This document shows, piece after piece, positions 51,399 to 60,959 of a stretch of 64,000 bases of DNA. Source of the DNA: an uncultured Prochlorococcus sp. Its GTDB lineage: Bacteria > Cyanobacteriota > Cyanobacteriia > PCC-6307 > Cyanobiaceae. Made by a program: the position numbers and the translations under genes. Location of the stretch: the NCBI GenBank assembly GCA_902527105.1, contig CABZNT010000007.1, positions 1 through 64,000 on the forward strand. Direction: 5' to 3'. Position 1 is the stretch's first letter. Each line of letters begins with the position of its first letter. The notes beneath the pieces are model-generated. The model was not told where the DNA came from. It searched no databases and was given only the letters and a program-made list of their open reading frames with translations.

Positions 51399-52703
51399 AT
51401 GAGAGAGATAAAGCTTTATTTTTCTAAAGAAAAAAATCTTGAAGATTATGGTTTTATTTTTTTTATACTGGGAATATTTTTTTTGCCCTCAACATTAGTA
51501 ATTGGAATTTTACTATTATTACCAGCATTTATCATTGCAAGTCTTTCAGGGAATAAATCATTTTTCAAAGATTACTGGAATCTTCCTTTTTTGATATTCG
51601 GATCATTAATTTTAATAAGCGCAATTTCTCAAAATTATCTCTTAACTAATAAATACAGTGCAATTTGGGATACTAAATTATCATTAATTGGGTTAGCCAA
51701 CTGGATTCCTTTCATTTGGGTTTTTTGGGCATCCCAGCCCTACCTTAATACAAATTCAAAGAGAAGATCTTTTTCATTGATTTTGGTCGCAGGAACTTTC
51801 CCTGTATTAATTACTGGTTTTGGTCAATATTTTTTAAATTGGACTGGCCCATTTCAAGCTCTAAATGGGCTTATTATTTGGTATCAAAGACCCATAGAAA
51901 ATCCAGGAGGATTGAGTGGTTTATTTAGCAGCCAAAACTATGCAGCATCTTGGCTGAATTTTGTTTGGCCATTTTGCATTGCATTATTTATTGAAAAAGG
52001 GAATAATTTTTTTAAAAAGACAGCTACTTTGAGTTTTCTTATATCAACAGGTTTAGCTGCATTTTTAACTTTTTCTAGGAATGCCTGGCTTGGATTATTT
52101 ACTTCAATGCCGATAGTTTTAGGCAAGAAAGGATTTAAATTTTTTTTACCATTAATAACAACAATATTAATTTTATTCTTTTTATTTTCTCCAATCTTTG
52201 AAGGGGAATTGCAAAATAGTTTAAGAAATTTATTACCTGGGAAAATATTATTAGAATTTTCCAATGAAGGATATGAGGGGCTAGATGCTACGAGAATGGA
52301 AATTTATAAAAGTGCACTTGAAATTATTAAAGAAAATCCTTTTTTTGGGATTGGAGCGGGATCTTTTACAGAAATATTTTTTTTAAATACAAATTTTTGG
52401 AAGGGCCATTCACACAATCTTCTGTTTGAATTATCTATTAGTTACGGAATTCCTGCGACTATTATATTTTTTATGAGCACTTTAAATCTTCTTTATTTCT
52501 CAAGTAAGAAAATCTTTTCCGGTAAAATGAAAATAGATTTTCCATATATAGATAGAGCATTTTGGACCGCTTTATTCTTTTTTCTTATTTCTCAACTAGC
52601 TGATGTTCAATACTTTGATGGAAAAATAAGCTTGATTACATGGATCTTAATGGCAGGTCTAAAAAATATAATTTTGGATAAGAATTATAGATTTTCAGTT
52701 TAA
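51399..52703 (+). CDS. O-antigen ligase/polymerase-like (Wzy_C) membrane protein
   Basis: multi-TM; GIGAGSFTEIFFLNTNFWKGHSHNLLFELSISYGIP. Confidence 0.85.
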   Translation: MREIKLYFSKEKNLEDYGFIFFILGIFFLPSTLVIGILLLLPAFIIASLSGNKSFFKDYWNLPFLIFGSLILISAISQNYLLTNKYSAIWDTKLSLIGLANWIPFIWVFWASQPYLNTNSKRRSFSLILVAGTFPVLITGFGQYFLNWTGPFQALNGLIIWYQRPIENPGGLSGLFSSQNYAASWLNFVWPFCIALFIEKGNNFFKKTATLSFLISTGLAAFLTFSRNAWLGLFTSMPIVLGKKGFKFFLPLITTILILFFLFSPIFEGELQNSLRNLLPGKILLEFSNEGYEGLDATRMEIYKSALEIIKENPFFGIGAGSFTEIFFLNTNFWKGHSHNLLFELSISYGIPATIIFFMSTLNLLYFSSKKIFSGKMKIDFPYIDRAFWTALFFFLISQLADVQYFDGKISLITWILMAGLKNIILDKNYRFSV

Positions 52704-52705
52704 AG

Positions 52706-55102
52706 ATGAGAATTATTAGTTTTTCTTTAAAAAATAGTTATTTAAAAATTATTTTTATAATTTTTTTAAGCTTAGTAATTGATAATTTATTTTTTTTACA
52801 AATTAATAATCCTCCTCCTTGGGATCAAGGTTATCATCTAAGCAATGTTTTTAAAATGTACAACATTTTAGAAGATCAAGGTATAAATATTTCAGAAAAA
52901 TTCAACCAATTATTAAATGTAACTGATAACTATAGAGGCCCTTTAACATATTTTTTTACATCCATATTTTTGAAGATTTTCAATAATACTTACCAATTTG
53001 CTTACTTATCTAATCAAATCTTCAATATTATCTGCATTGTTTCAATATTTAACCTTAGCAAATTATTAAAGAATGAATCTACAGGTATTTGGGCTGCATT
53101 AATTTTCACCTTTAGTTCAATAGTAATCAATCAACGTTCAGATTACTTAATAGACCTTTCACTTGCATCATTCAGTACACTTGGCTTTTTGTTTTTCACA
53201 AAGTGGTATTTGGATAAAACAAAGTGCAGTTTTTATTCTTCATTATCGGGCGCTACATTAGGTTTAATATTTTTAACAAGGCCTACCGGAATAGTAATAT
53301 TTTTTCTTTCATTTTTATGTTTAGTATTCAAATTATTTAAGCGAAAATTTAATTTAAATTATGGCTTACTAGAAATCATAATGTTTTTTACAGCATTTAT
53401 AGTTGTAATTTTTCCTTGGTTTTCTAGAAACTGGCTTACCATTATTACATCTACTATAAATGCCTGGAACTGGGGGGTTAATTATCAAGATGGTCTTGAA
53501 TTTTATTCAATTGAGAGTTGGGTATTTTATCTAAAAAAGTTACCCTTAATTTTTGGCCCATTTAATTTCTCAATTTTTTCAATTATATTTTTAATAGAGA
53601 AGATATTTCAGAATAATCTATTAAATTTCAAAATTAAATCATTAACTAAGTTAAATTTATGGTTCCTAATTTATATTTTTAATTGTTATTTAATTATAAG
53701 TTTTATGTCTACCAAAGACATTAGATTTGTTATGCCTATTTTCCCGATACTGTGTATATATCCCGCAATATTTTTAGATTCACCAGATTTTAAAATTTTT
53801 TCCAAAAAAACTAAAAAAATAATTCTTATAATATCAATTATTATTTCTCTATTTTTCACTGAAAGCAAACTTTTTTTAAATAACTCAAATATTTACTCTA
53901 CATATAAGTGGCCTCACGCCGAAATTATGAATGAAATAAAGAAAGTAAATAGCAATCTCGTATCAACCTTAGCTATATTACCCGATACTAAAGAAATAAA
54001 TACTTTTAGCCTTGAAGCAGAAGCTTCAAGGCAAGGAGGACATGTTGCAGTTAGGCAGGTAATTAGTAATAAAGGGACATATAAAGAAGATTTAGAATTT
54101 TTTGACTGGTTTCTTGTAAAAACGGGCTCTCAGGGAGTAATGACTAACGAAGCAAAGAATTTACTTAATAAATATTTGTTAGACAGCCCTTCATTTATAA
54201 TTCAAAAAGAATGGTCTTTGCCAGACAAAAGCAAAGTTTCTCTTTTAAGAAGAAAATCATTAAATACTTATTTGCAAAAGAATGATTGTAAATATAGTTC
54301 ATCAAAATTAGATATAAAAAAAATCCCAGAGGGAATAAGATTGAGACTAATAGAGAAAGGAAAATTAATAGAATCTTCTAGTGTTTTAATAGATTTTTTT
54401 AGTGAAAATTATAAAACTTCCACAAATATTTCATTAGCAAACGATTCTTTTCATAGAAACTTCGACAAAGAAAGTTGTTATTTTTTAACTCAAGATATAC
54501 CAATGGATTTTTTAGAAAATAATAAAAAGGAATTTAATATTAAAGCGAGACTATTAGATAAAAACGGAAAAATAAAACATTTAAATTTAGATAATGAAAA
54601 ACTGTTTGTCGGAAATTCTCAAGAAAATGGGAGTCTTATAAAAATGGCTAATAAGATTTCAAAAGTTGAATTATTAGGTAATTTCTTAAAGCAAGGAGAA
54701 TTTGAAAAACTTTTTAATTTAGTTAGAATTATAAATCAAAGCGATCCTGAACAAAAATATCTCAAAAATGCTGAAAAAATATATTCTCAAAGGTTTCTAG
54801 ATAATAAAAATGTAAAGGATTTATATAATGTTCTAATATGTCAAATTCTCCAAAGGAAAGTTGATAGTGCAGAAAAAACAATAAATCTAATATTAGAAGC
54901 TGATTTTTCTAATGGAAATGCACAATTGGTCAAATCGATCATAAATATTTACTTGCTAGATAAAAAAGATGCAAGATTTTCTCTAAATAAAGCAAAAATG
55001 TATGACAAGTCTGAAGAAAGTACTGAAATTCTAAAAATTATTGAGGGTTTAACTTATTTAATAGAGCTAAAATTTAATGACGGATTTAAGCTACTAACAT
55101 AA
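52706..55102 (+). CDS. GT39-like membrane glycosyltransferase with long C-terminal soluble region
   Basis: NNPPPWDQGYHL, DNYRGPLTYFFTSIF, multi-TM N-half; about 400 aa C-terminal region with helical-repeat-like end. Confidence 0.7.
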   Translation: MRIISFSLKNSYLKIIFIIFLSLVIDNLFFLQINNPPPWDQGYHLSNVFKMYNILEDQGINISEKFNQLLNVTDNYRGPLTYFFTSIFLKIFNNTYQFAYLSNQIFNIICIVSIFNLSKLLKNESTGIWAALIFTFSSIVINQRSDYLIDLSLASFSTLGFLFFTKWYLDKTKCSFYSSLSGATLGLIFLTRPTGIVIFFLSFLCLVFKLFKRKFNLNYGLLEIIMFFTAFIVVIFPWFSRNWLTIITSTINAWNWGVNYQDGLEFYSIESWVFYLKKLPLIFGPFNFSIFSIIFLIEKIFQNNLLNFKIKSLTKLNLWFLIYIFNCYLIISFMSTKDIRFVMPIFPILCIYPAIFLDSPDFKIFSKKTKKIILIISIIISLFFTESKLFLNNSNIYSTYKWPHAEIMNEIKKVNSNLVSTLAILPDTKEINTFSLEAEASRQGGHVAVRQVISNKGTYKEDLEFFDWFLVKTGSQGVMTNEAKNLLNKYLLDSPSFIIQKEWSLPDKSKVSLLRRKSLNTYLQKNDCKYSSSKLDIKKIPEGIRLRLIEKGKLIESSSVLIDFFSENYKTSTNISLANDSFHRNFDKESCYFLTQDIPMDFLENNKKEFNIKARLLDKNGKIKHLNLDNEKLFVGNSQENGSLIKMANKISKVELLGNFLKQGEFEKLFNLVRIINQSDPEQKYLKNAEKIYSQRFLDNKNVKDLYNVLICQILQRKVDSAEKTINLILEADFSNGNAQLVKSIINIYLLDKKDARFSLNKAKMYDKSEESTEILKIIEGLTYLIELKFNDGFKLLT

Positions 55103-55170
55103 TAGAAAAATAAAGTTCTATTATAAATATCGCTTTAATAAATTAAAATTAATTTAGGTATAAATTTTTA

Positions 55171-56349
55171 ATGAATATAAAAGATTCAAATATAGCTATT
55201 GTTCACGATTGGTTTCTGAAAAAATCATTTGGAGGTGCTGAAAAAGTCTCATTTATTTTAAATAAATTTTTACAAGAAAGATATTCAGCTCCCGATATTT
55301 TCTCCCTAACATCAAATATTGAAAGTTCAGAAATAAAATCTTTACAAAACAACAAAATACAAACAAGTTTTATTCAATCATTACCATTCGGCAAAACAAA
55401 TGTTCAAAGCTATCTGCCTTTCCTTCCTTATGCAGTAGAGCAATTAGACCTAAGAAAATATGATTTAATTATTAGTTCAAGTCATGCATTTGCAAAAGGG
55501 ATACTAACTTCTCCAGATCAATTACATATTAGTTATGTGCATACGCCAATGCGATATGCCTGGGATCAGATGTACACATATTTAGAGAAATCTACATTAT
55601 CAAAATTGGGATTTGAATTTCCAATAAGATTAATGCTTTATAAATTAAGAGAATGGGATTTTTATAGCTCTCAGAGACTGGATTATATAATTTCGAATTC
55701 CAATTTTACTTCAAATAGAATAAAAAAATACTGGGGTTTAGATTCTGAAGTAATACATCCTCCCGTTGACATTAAAAGATTCAATTATGAAAATACAAGA
55801 GGAGACTTCTATTTAAGTTTAAACAGATTAGTTCCTAATAAAAGAGTTGATTTATTGATTAAGGCTTTTAACAAATTAAATCTTCCTCTAATAATTATTG
55901 GCGATGGGCCCGAAAGATTGAAACTAGAAAAAATTTCAAATTCAAATATAAAATTCCTTAGAAAAATTTCTGATAGACAAGTTGAAAAATATATGTCAAG
56001 ATGTAAAGCATTTGTTTATGCTGGAATAGAAGATTTTGGAATTGCACCTGTAGAAGCAATGGCATCAGGTGCACCAGTAATAGCCTATGGTAAAGGAGGA
56101 ATTTTAGATACTGTACATTGCTTAAATAAACAAAACAAAGAAAAAGTTGCAAATGGATTACTTTTTAAGAAACAGACATCCCAAGAAATTTTTGATACTA
56201 TCAGTTGGTTCGAAGATAAAAAATTATGGAGAAAATTTAAACCTGAAATTCTGCATGAATATTCACAAAACTTTAGCATTGAAAAATTCATTAAAAAAAT
56301 CGATTTTTCTATAAATAAAGCTTGGGAAAAATTTAATAAAAAAATTTAA
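55171..56349 (+). CDS. glycosyltransferase family 4
   Basis: AIVHDWFLKKSFGGAEKVSFILN; LNRLVPNKRVDLLIKAFNKL; GIEDFGIAPVEAMASGAPVIAYGKGGILDTV. Confidence 0.92.
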   Translation: MNIKDSNIAIVHDWFLKKSFGGAEKVSFILNKFLQERYSAPDIFSLTSNIESSEIKSLQNNKIQTSFIQSLPFGKTNVQSYLPFLPYAVEQLDLRKYDLIISSSHAFAKGILTSPDQLHISYVHTPMRYAWDQMYTYLEKSTLSKLGFEFPIRLMLYKLREWDFYSSQRLDYIISNSNFTSNRIKKYWGLDSEVIHPPVDIKRFNYENTRGDFYLSLNRLVPNKRVDLLIKAFNKLNLPLIIIGDGPERLKLEKISNSNIKFLRKISDRQVEKYMSRCKAFVYAGIEDFGIAPVEAMASGAPVIAYGKGGILDTVHCLNKQNKEKVANGLLFKKQTSQEIFDTISWFEDKKLWRKFKPEILHEYSQNFSIEKFIKKIDFSINKAWEKFNKKI

Positions 56350-56396
56350 ATTGATTCAAAGTTGCATTAAAAAATTAATAAATTAATCAATAACTT

Positions 56397-57050
56397 ATGA
56401 TTAAAAATTACAGCACAAACAGATCCTTAAATTTTTACACGTTATTGAAAAAAATTTTTGATTTATTATTTTCTTTATTATTTTTAATATTTAGTCTTCC
56501 ATTATTTCTAATAATTTCATTGCTTATTAAGCTAAGTTCTAGAGGGCCGATATTTTTTTTGCAAGAAAGGATTGGGAAAAACAATATCCCATTTAAGTGT
56601 ATAAAGTTTAGAACTATGAATCCTGAGGCAAACGATATTTTGAAAAATATACTAATGAAAGATAAAAATCTAAAAAAGGAATTTGAAGAAACTCACAAGT
56701 TAAAAAATGACCCCAGGATAACATTTATTGGCAAATTGCTAAGAAAAACAAGCCTAGATGAATTACCACAATTTATAAATGTTATAAAGGGTGAAATGAG
56801 CATTGTTGGGCCAAGACCAATAGTAAAAGATGAAAAAAAGAAGTATGGGAAAAATCTAAAAAAAGTATTAACAATAAAGCCTGGGATAACAGGTTTATGG
56901 CAAGTTAGCGGTAGAAATAATCTTACTTATAAAAAAAGAGTAATGTTAGATCTTAATTATGTAAGAAATCATAATTTACCTATGGATATAAATATCTTAA
57001 TAAGAACTTTTGGCGTTATTTTGTTTCCGTTAGACAGAGGTGCTTACTAA
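56397..57050 (+). CDS. priming sugar-phosphate transferase (WcaJ/PglC-type, short form)
   Basis: GPIFFLQERIGKNNIPFKCIKFRTM, KTSLDELPQFINVIKGEMSIVGPRP, KPGITGLWQVSGRN. Confidence 0.94.
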   Translation: MIKNYSTNRSLNFYTLLKKIFDLLFSLLFLIFSLPLFLIISLLIKLSSRGPIFFLQERIGKNNIPFKCIKFRTMNPEANDILKNILMKDKNLKKEFEETHKLKNDPRITFIGKLLRKTSLDELPQFINVIKGEMSIVGPRPIVKDEKKKYGKNLKKVLTIKPGITGLWQVSGRNNLTYKKRVMLDLNYVRNHNLPMDINILIRTFGVILFPLDRGAY

Positions 57051-57123
57051 AAATAGTTTAGGAACAATATTAAAACTGAACATCAAAAAAAAAAAAAACT
57101 TTTAATTGTGTTTGCATATAAAT

Positions 57124-58944
57124 ATGTCTAGTGAAACAATCCGATTAGTTAGAAGGCTTCTTAAAAAACTTTCTTTCAAAACAAGAAGATCCTTATTGAC
57201 TCTGCTACCAATTGCAATAATTACTGGATTTATTGATCTTGTTGTGGTGGCTCTAGTTTCAAGAGTGTTTTCGGCAGTTGTTGGTCAAGAGAATAAACCC
57301 CCAATACCTTTTTCAGATCTTATAACAACCGATCCATTAACGAAAGCTCTTTTACTCATTTCAGCTTATGTTCTTCTTAACTGGCTTGCATCTTTTTCCA
57401 AGATCCTTCTCAGAGCTAAACAAGAACGCTTAAGAGCCTCTGTCTTTTTAGAATTATCAAATATCGCACAAAAAAATGTCTTAACGCAAAACTATGAATT
57501 TTTCCTAACTGATAATAGCGAAGATTTATCTTCAAAGATTTTACTTAACATATCTAGAGTTTCTGAAAAGTTAATTAGACCAATACTTCAAATAGTTAGT
57601 GGTTTTTTTATAGTTACTTTTATCTTTATAGCAATTCTAAGTTTCGCAAAAATTACTGCACTTTATTTGATGATAAGTCTTGTAATAAGTTACTTAGGAA
57701 TATCTCTACTAGTAACTCCTTTTATTAGAAAAGCAACTAAAGAGAGAATAAATTTAGAATCAGAGATTAACAAGGTAATGACAGAATCAATAAGAACAAT
57801 AGTTGATGTTCATTTGTCTGGCTCAGAGAGATTTTTTCAGGAAAGGCATCACAAAGCAGGAAAAGTTGCATTCCCATTTCTTTGGAAAGCAGAAACTTAT
57901 CCAGAGTTGCCAAGAACTCTTATAGAACCTTTAGGTATTACCCTTATTTTCTCAATTGGGCTTTTTCCTCTTTTTTCAAAAAATAGTCCTACAAATTTAC
58001 TAGAAATAGTTCCATTTTTAGCTACTATTGCCGTTGCATCATTAAAATTAACACCTCCTTTACAGGATCTTTTCAGAGGAATAACAGATTTAAGAGCTGG
58101 CATACCAGATGTTAAAGAGGCATTAAGCATAATTGAACTCAAAGAGCAAAGAAAGTATTTAAAGCAAGTAACTAAAACTTACCAAAATAAATTAGAAATA
58201 CCTAAACAAAATATTATTTTAGAAAATCTGTCTTATAAATATCCTGATAGCGATAGTTATGCTTTAAAAAATATAAATATAAAAATACCAATTGGCCAGA
58301 AAATTGCTTTTATTGGAAAAACAGGTAGTGGGAAAACAACTACCGCGAATCAAATACTTTGTCTTCTAAGACCAACCTCAGGCAATTTACTTATTGATAA
58401 TAAACCAGTTGAATTTTCAGATATACAAAAATGGCAATCTTTATGTTCTTATGTTCCACAATCAATTAATTTATTAAATGGAGATATATTGTCCAATATT
58501 GCTTATGGTTTAAATAAACATGAAATTGATGAAAATAAAGTTTGGGAATCAATAAAAGCCGCCCAAATAGACGAATTAATAAATAGTTTCCCAGAAAAAC
58601 TCAAAACTAAAGTTGGTGAAAATGGGATAAGACTTTCAGGTGGGCAAAGGCAAAGAATAGCCATTGCAAGAGCATTTTACAGAAATACAAAAATCATAGT
58701 AATGGATGAAGCGACAAGTGCTTTAGATAACAAAACTGAATCCAACCTAATAAAAGCAATAAGTAACTTAAATAAAGATTTTACTTTTATTTTTATAGCA
58801 CATAGAATTTCTACCATTAAAGAATGTGATTGTATTTATGAGTTTAAAAATGGAGAAGTGGCTGCATTTGGTAAATATGATGAATTATTATATAGATCAC
58901 AAAGTTTTAGAGAAATTGTAAAAAATGATTCAAGTTATTTTTAA
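57124..58944 (+). CDS. ABC transporter, fused permease/ATPase (lipid-linked glycan flippase candidate)
   Basis: GKTGSGKTTTANQILCLLRPTSG, LSGGQRQRIAIARAFYRNTKIIVMDEATSALD; ATG at 57124 preferred over TTG 57106. Confidence 0.9.
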   Translation: MSSETIRLVRRLLKKLSFKTRRSLLTLLPIAIITGFIDLVVVALVSRVFSAVVGQENKPPIPFSDLITTDPLTKALLLISAYVLLNWLASFSKILLRAKQERLRASVFLELSNIAQKNVLTQNYEFFLTDNSEDLSSKILLNISRVSEKLIRPILQIVSGFFIVTFIFIAILSFAKITALYLMISLVISYLGISLLVTPFIRKATKERINLESEINKVMTESIRTIVDVHLSGSERFFQERHHKAGKVAFPFLWKAETYPELPRTLIEPLGITLIFSIGLFPLFSKNSPTNLLEIVPFLATIAVASLKLTPPLQDLFRGITDLRAGIPDVKEALSIIELKEQRKYLKQVTKTYQNKLEIPKQNIILENLSYKYPDSDSYALKNINIKIPIGQKIAFIGKTGSGKTTTANQILCLLRPTSGNLLIDNKPVEFSDIQKWQSLCSYVPQSINLLNGDILSNIAYGLNKHEIDENKVWESIKAAQIDELINSFPEKLKTKVGENGIRLSGGQRQRIAIARAFYRNTKIIVMDEATSALDNKTESNLIKAISNLNKDFTFIFIAHRISTIKECDCIYEFKNGEVAAFGKYDELLYRSQSFREIVKNDSSYF

Positions 58945-59862
58945 ATATTTTAATCTCTTTAAATAAACAAACGGTAATAATAATAAAGACTTAATTAAAT
59001 AAAAAATTATTTTTTGTTTGTTTAATTTCCTTTCGCGAAACCATTTAAAAATAAAACTAATGTAACTAATATTTTTTTTATTTATTCTAAAACTCACAAG
59101 ATGCGAACTTATAAGATATTTTGCATATATTAAATCATTATTTCTATAAACATCACAAATTCTTGCAGGAAAGCTCTCAATATTTGTATTATCTATTGAT
59201 GCTGCAAGATATAGAATTCTACAACAATCTCTTTTATCTAATCCATTATCAAAACTATTTTTTACCAAATAAGGTGTATCTTTCCATATAGTTGAAATGA
59301 AATTCATAGATTTTCTAGAGCCTCCAAAAAATATATCGTATATTCTATTTGGGTAATAGGATCTACCAAAATTGAGGTTAAATAAACTCCCATTTGATAA
59401 GATCTTTTTTAATGGAAAAATTTTGATTGGATGAATAAAAATAGAATCAAATCTACATCTAAATACCAGGTCAAAATTTAATTTACTTTTTTCTAACAAT
59501 TCAAAAGATTTATATAAGGTATATATTTGAGGTAATGAATTCACAGTTCCAAAATCAAACTTTTTAGAATAAAAAATTTCTCGATATTCTTCTTTTAGTG
59601 TTTTTTTAAACTCACTAAAACTCTCAAAGCCAAAATCTAAGAGATTATAATCCTTAAATAAAAAATTAATTTTTTCATCAACATTTTCAACTTTCTGTAA
59701 TTCAGGGAGGTTATTATTGTGATTTAAAGATTTACCCATTTCTTTCCAGGTATATGCAAATATTGTGTAATCTAAATCTTTAGTTAAATTTAATAAGCTT
59801 TTTTTAAACAAGTCAACTTCTACTTCTCTTAATTGACCAGAGAATAAAAAAGCAATTTTCAT
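58930..59862 (-). CDS. putative glycosyltransferase-like protein of polysaccharide cluster
   Basis: MKIAFLFSGQLREVEV..LVFRCRFDSIFIHPIKI; family not firmly recognised. Confidence 0.5.
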   Translation of the reverse strand: MKIAFLFSGQLREVEVDLFKKSLLNLTKDLDYTIFAYTWKEMGKSLNHNNNLPELQKVENVDEKINFLFKDYNLLDFGFESFSEFKKTLKEEYREIFYSKKFDFGTVNSLPQIYTLYKSFELLEKSKLNFDLVFRCRFDSIFIHPIKIFPLKKILSNGSLFNLNFGRSYYPNRIYDIFFGGSRKSMNFISTIWKDTPYLVKNSFDNGLDKRDCCRILYLAASIDNTNIESFPARICDVYRNNDLIYAKYLISSHLVSFRINKKNISYISFIFKWFRERKLNKQKIIFYLIKSLLLLPFVYLKRLKYLKIT

Positions 59863-60959
59863 TTAACTTTATTTGAATAAATGAATTTTTCTATTGGTAC
59901 AGCCTTATCATCAATGTAGGATAAATCCTTGCCCCATGGTTTTCCAAAATATAATTCATCATATGGGATATCATTTTTAAATAACCAATTAGTCAGAATT
60001 GAAGATGTATGCTTGTTTATTAAGCCAATATTTCCATTGAAAGATCTCATATTTCTTGATGTATATAATATTATATAAGTGCCTATAGAATTTTCAAATC
60101 TTAATTTTTCACAAACTTCCTCTACTGGCATGCATTTAGAATAATCGCCATTAACAGGCTTTCCGCAAAATGTACCATCAATATCTACAACAATAGTTTT
60201 TCTCTGATGACCATTAAAATCATTTTCTGAAAGAAGCTCATTTAAAGAAATATCAAAAGTCTTCAATAATTCAGAACATGTCCCATATATCATTACATGA
60301 TTACATTTGATAGGATAAATTCTCTTATTTTTTGTAATTGCATAATCGTAAAATGGAGCTATAAAAAACTCATTAAGTGAATTAATTTTAATTTCTTTTA
60401 AATATTGATTTGCAAGTTTATAAAATTCTTCCGCATCTTTAAATAAATAAGTACCTACAGAACAATTATTTGATATTCTTTCTTTCTCTTTAACTTGAAT
60501 TATTAAATCATTTTTGATCTTAATAAATGACCAATTTTGACCTTCAGAATTAAAATATGGAATGATTCCAAAAACATTTTTTTTAAAAATATTTTTTATA
60601 TTTTCATATTGTAATTTGTAAGAAGTATCACAATTGTGTATTAAAATTTCTCCTTTTATTTTAAAAAAATTTATCGCATTTAAAGATGTCAATAACTGAC
60701 CATTGAGATATTCATCAAGTTCCAACCAAGAAATATTAATTTGTGGATAAATTAAATTAATTTTTTTTAAAAGCAATTTTTTTACTTTGTCTTTCTTTAA
60801 AGTAACTATATAGAGATTATCTTTTAGCTTAAAATCAAAAGATTTTAAACTCCATATAAGTAATTCTATACCTTTTACTTTTATAAGCGGTTTTGGAGGT
60901 TTGATACTTTCTTTAAGAAATCTAGAACCTAATCCTGCCGCAGTAATAAGATAGTTCAT
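59859..60959 (-). CDS. bifunctional nucleotidyltransferase + HAD (capsule-biosynthesis phosphatase-like) protein
   Basis: N-term YLITAAGLGSRFLKESIKPPKPLIKVKGIELLIWSL, LIHNCDTSY; C-term VVDIDGTFCGKPVNGDYSKCMPVEEVCEKL..ILYTSRNMRSFNGNIGLINKHTSSILTNWLFKNDIPYDELYFGKPWGKDLSYIDDKA. Confidence 0.85.
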   Translation of the reverse strand: MNYLITAAGLGSRFLKESIKPPKPLIKVKGIELLIWSLKSFDFKLKDNLYIVTLKKDKVKKLLLKKINLIYPQINISWLELDEYLNGQLLTSLNAINFFKIKGEILIHNCDTSYKLQYENIKNIFKKNVFGIIPYFNSEGQNWSFIKIKNDLIIQVKEKERISNNCSVGTYLFKDAEEFYKLANQYLKEIKINSLNEFFIAPFYDYAITKNKRIYPIKCNHVMIYGTCSELLKTFDISLNELLSENDFNGHQRKTIVVDIDGTFCGKPVNGDYSKCMPVEEVCEKLRFENSIGTYIILYTSRNMRSFNGNIGLINKHTSSILTNWLFKNDIPYDELYFGKPWGKDLSYIDDKAVPIEKFIYSNKVK

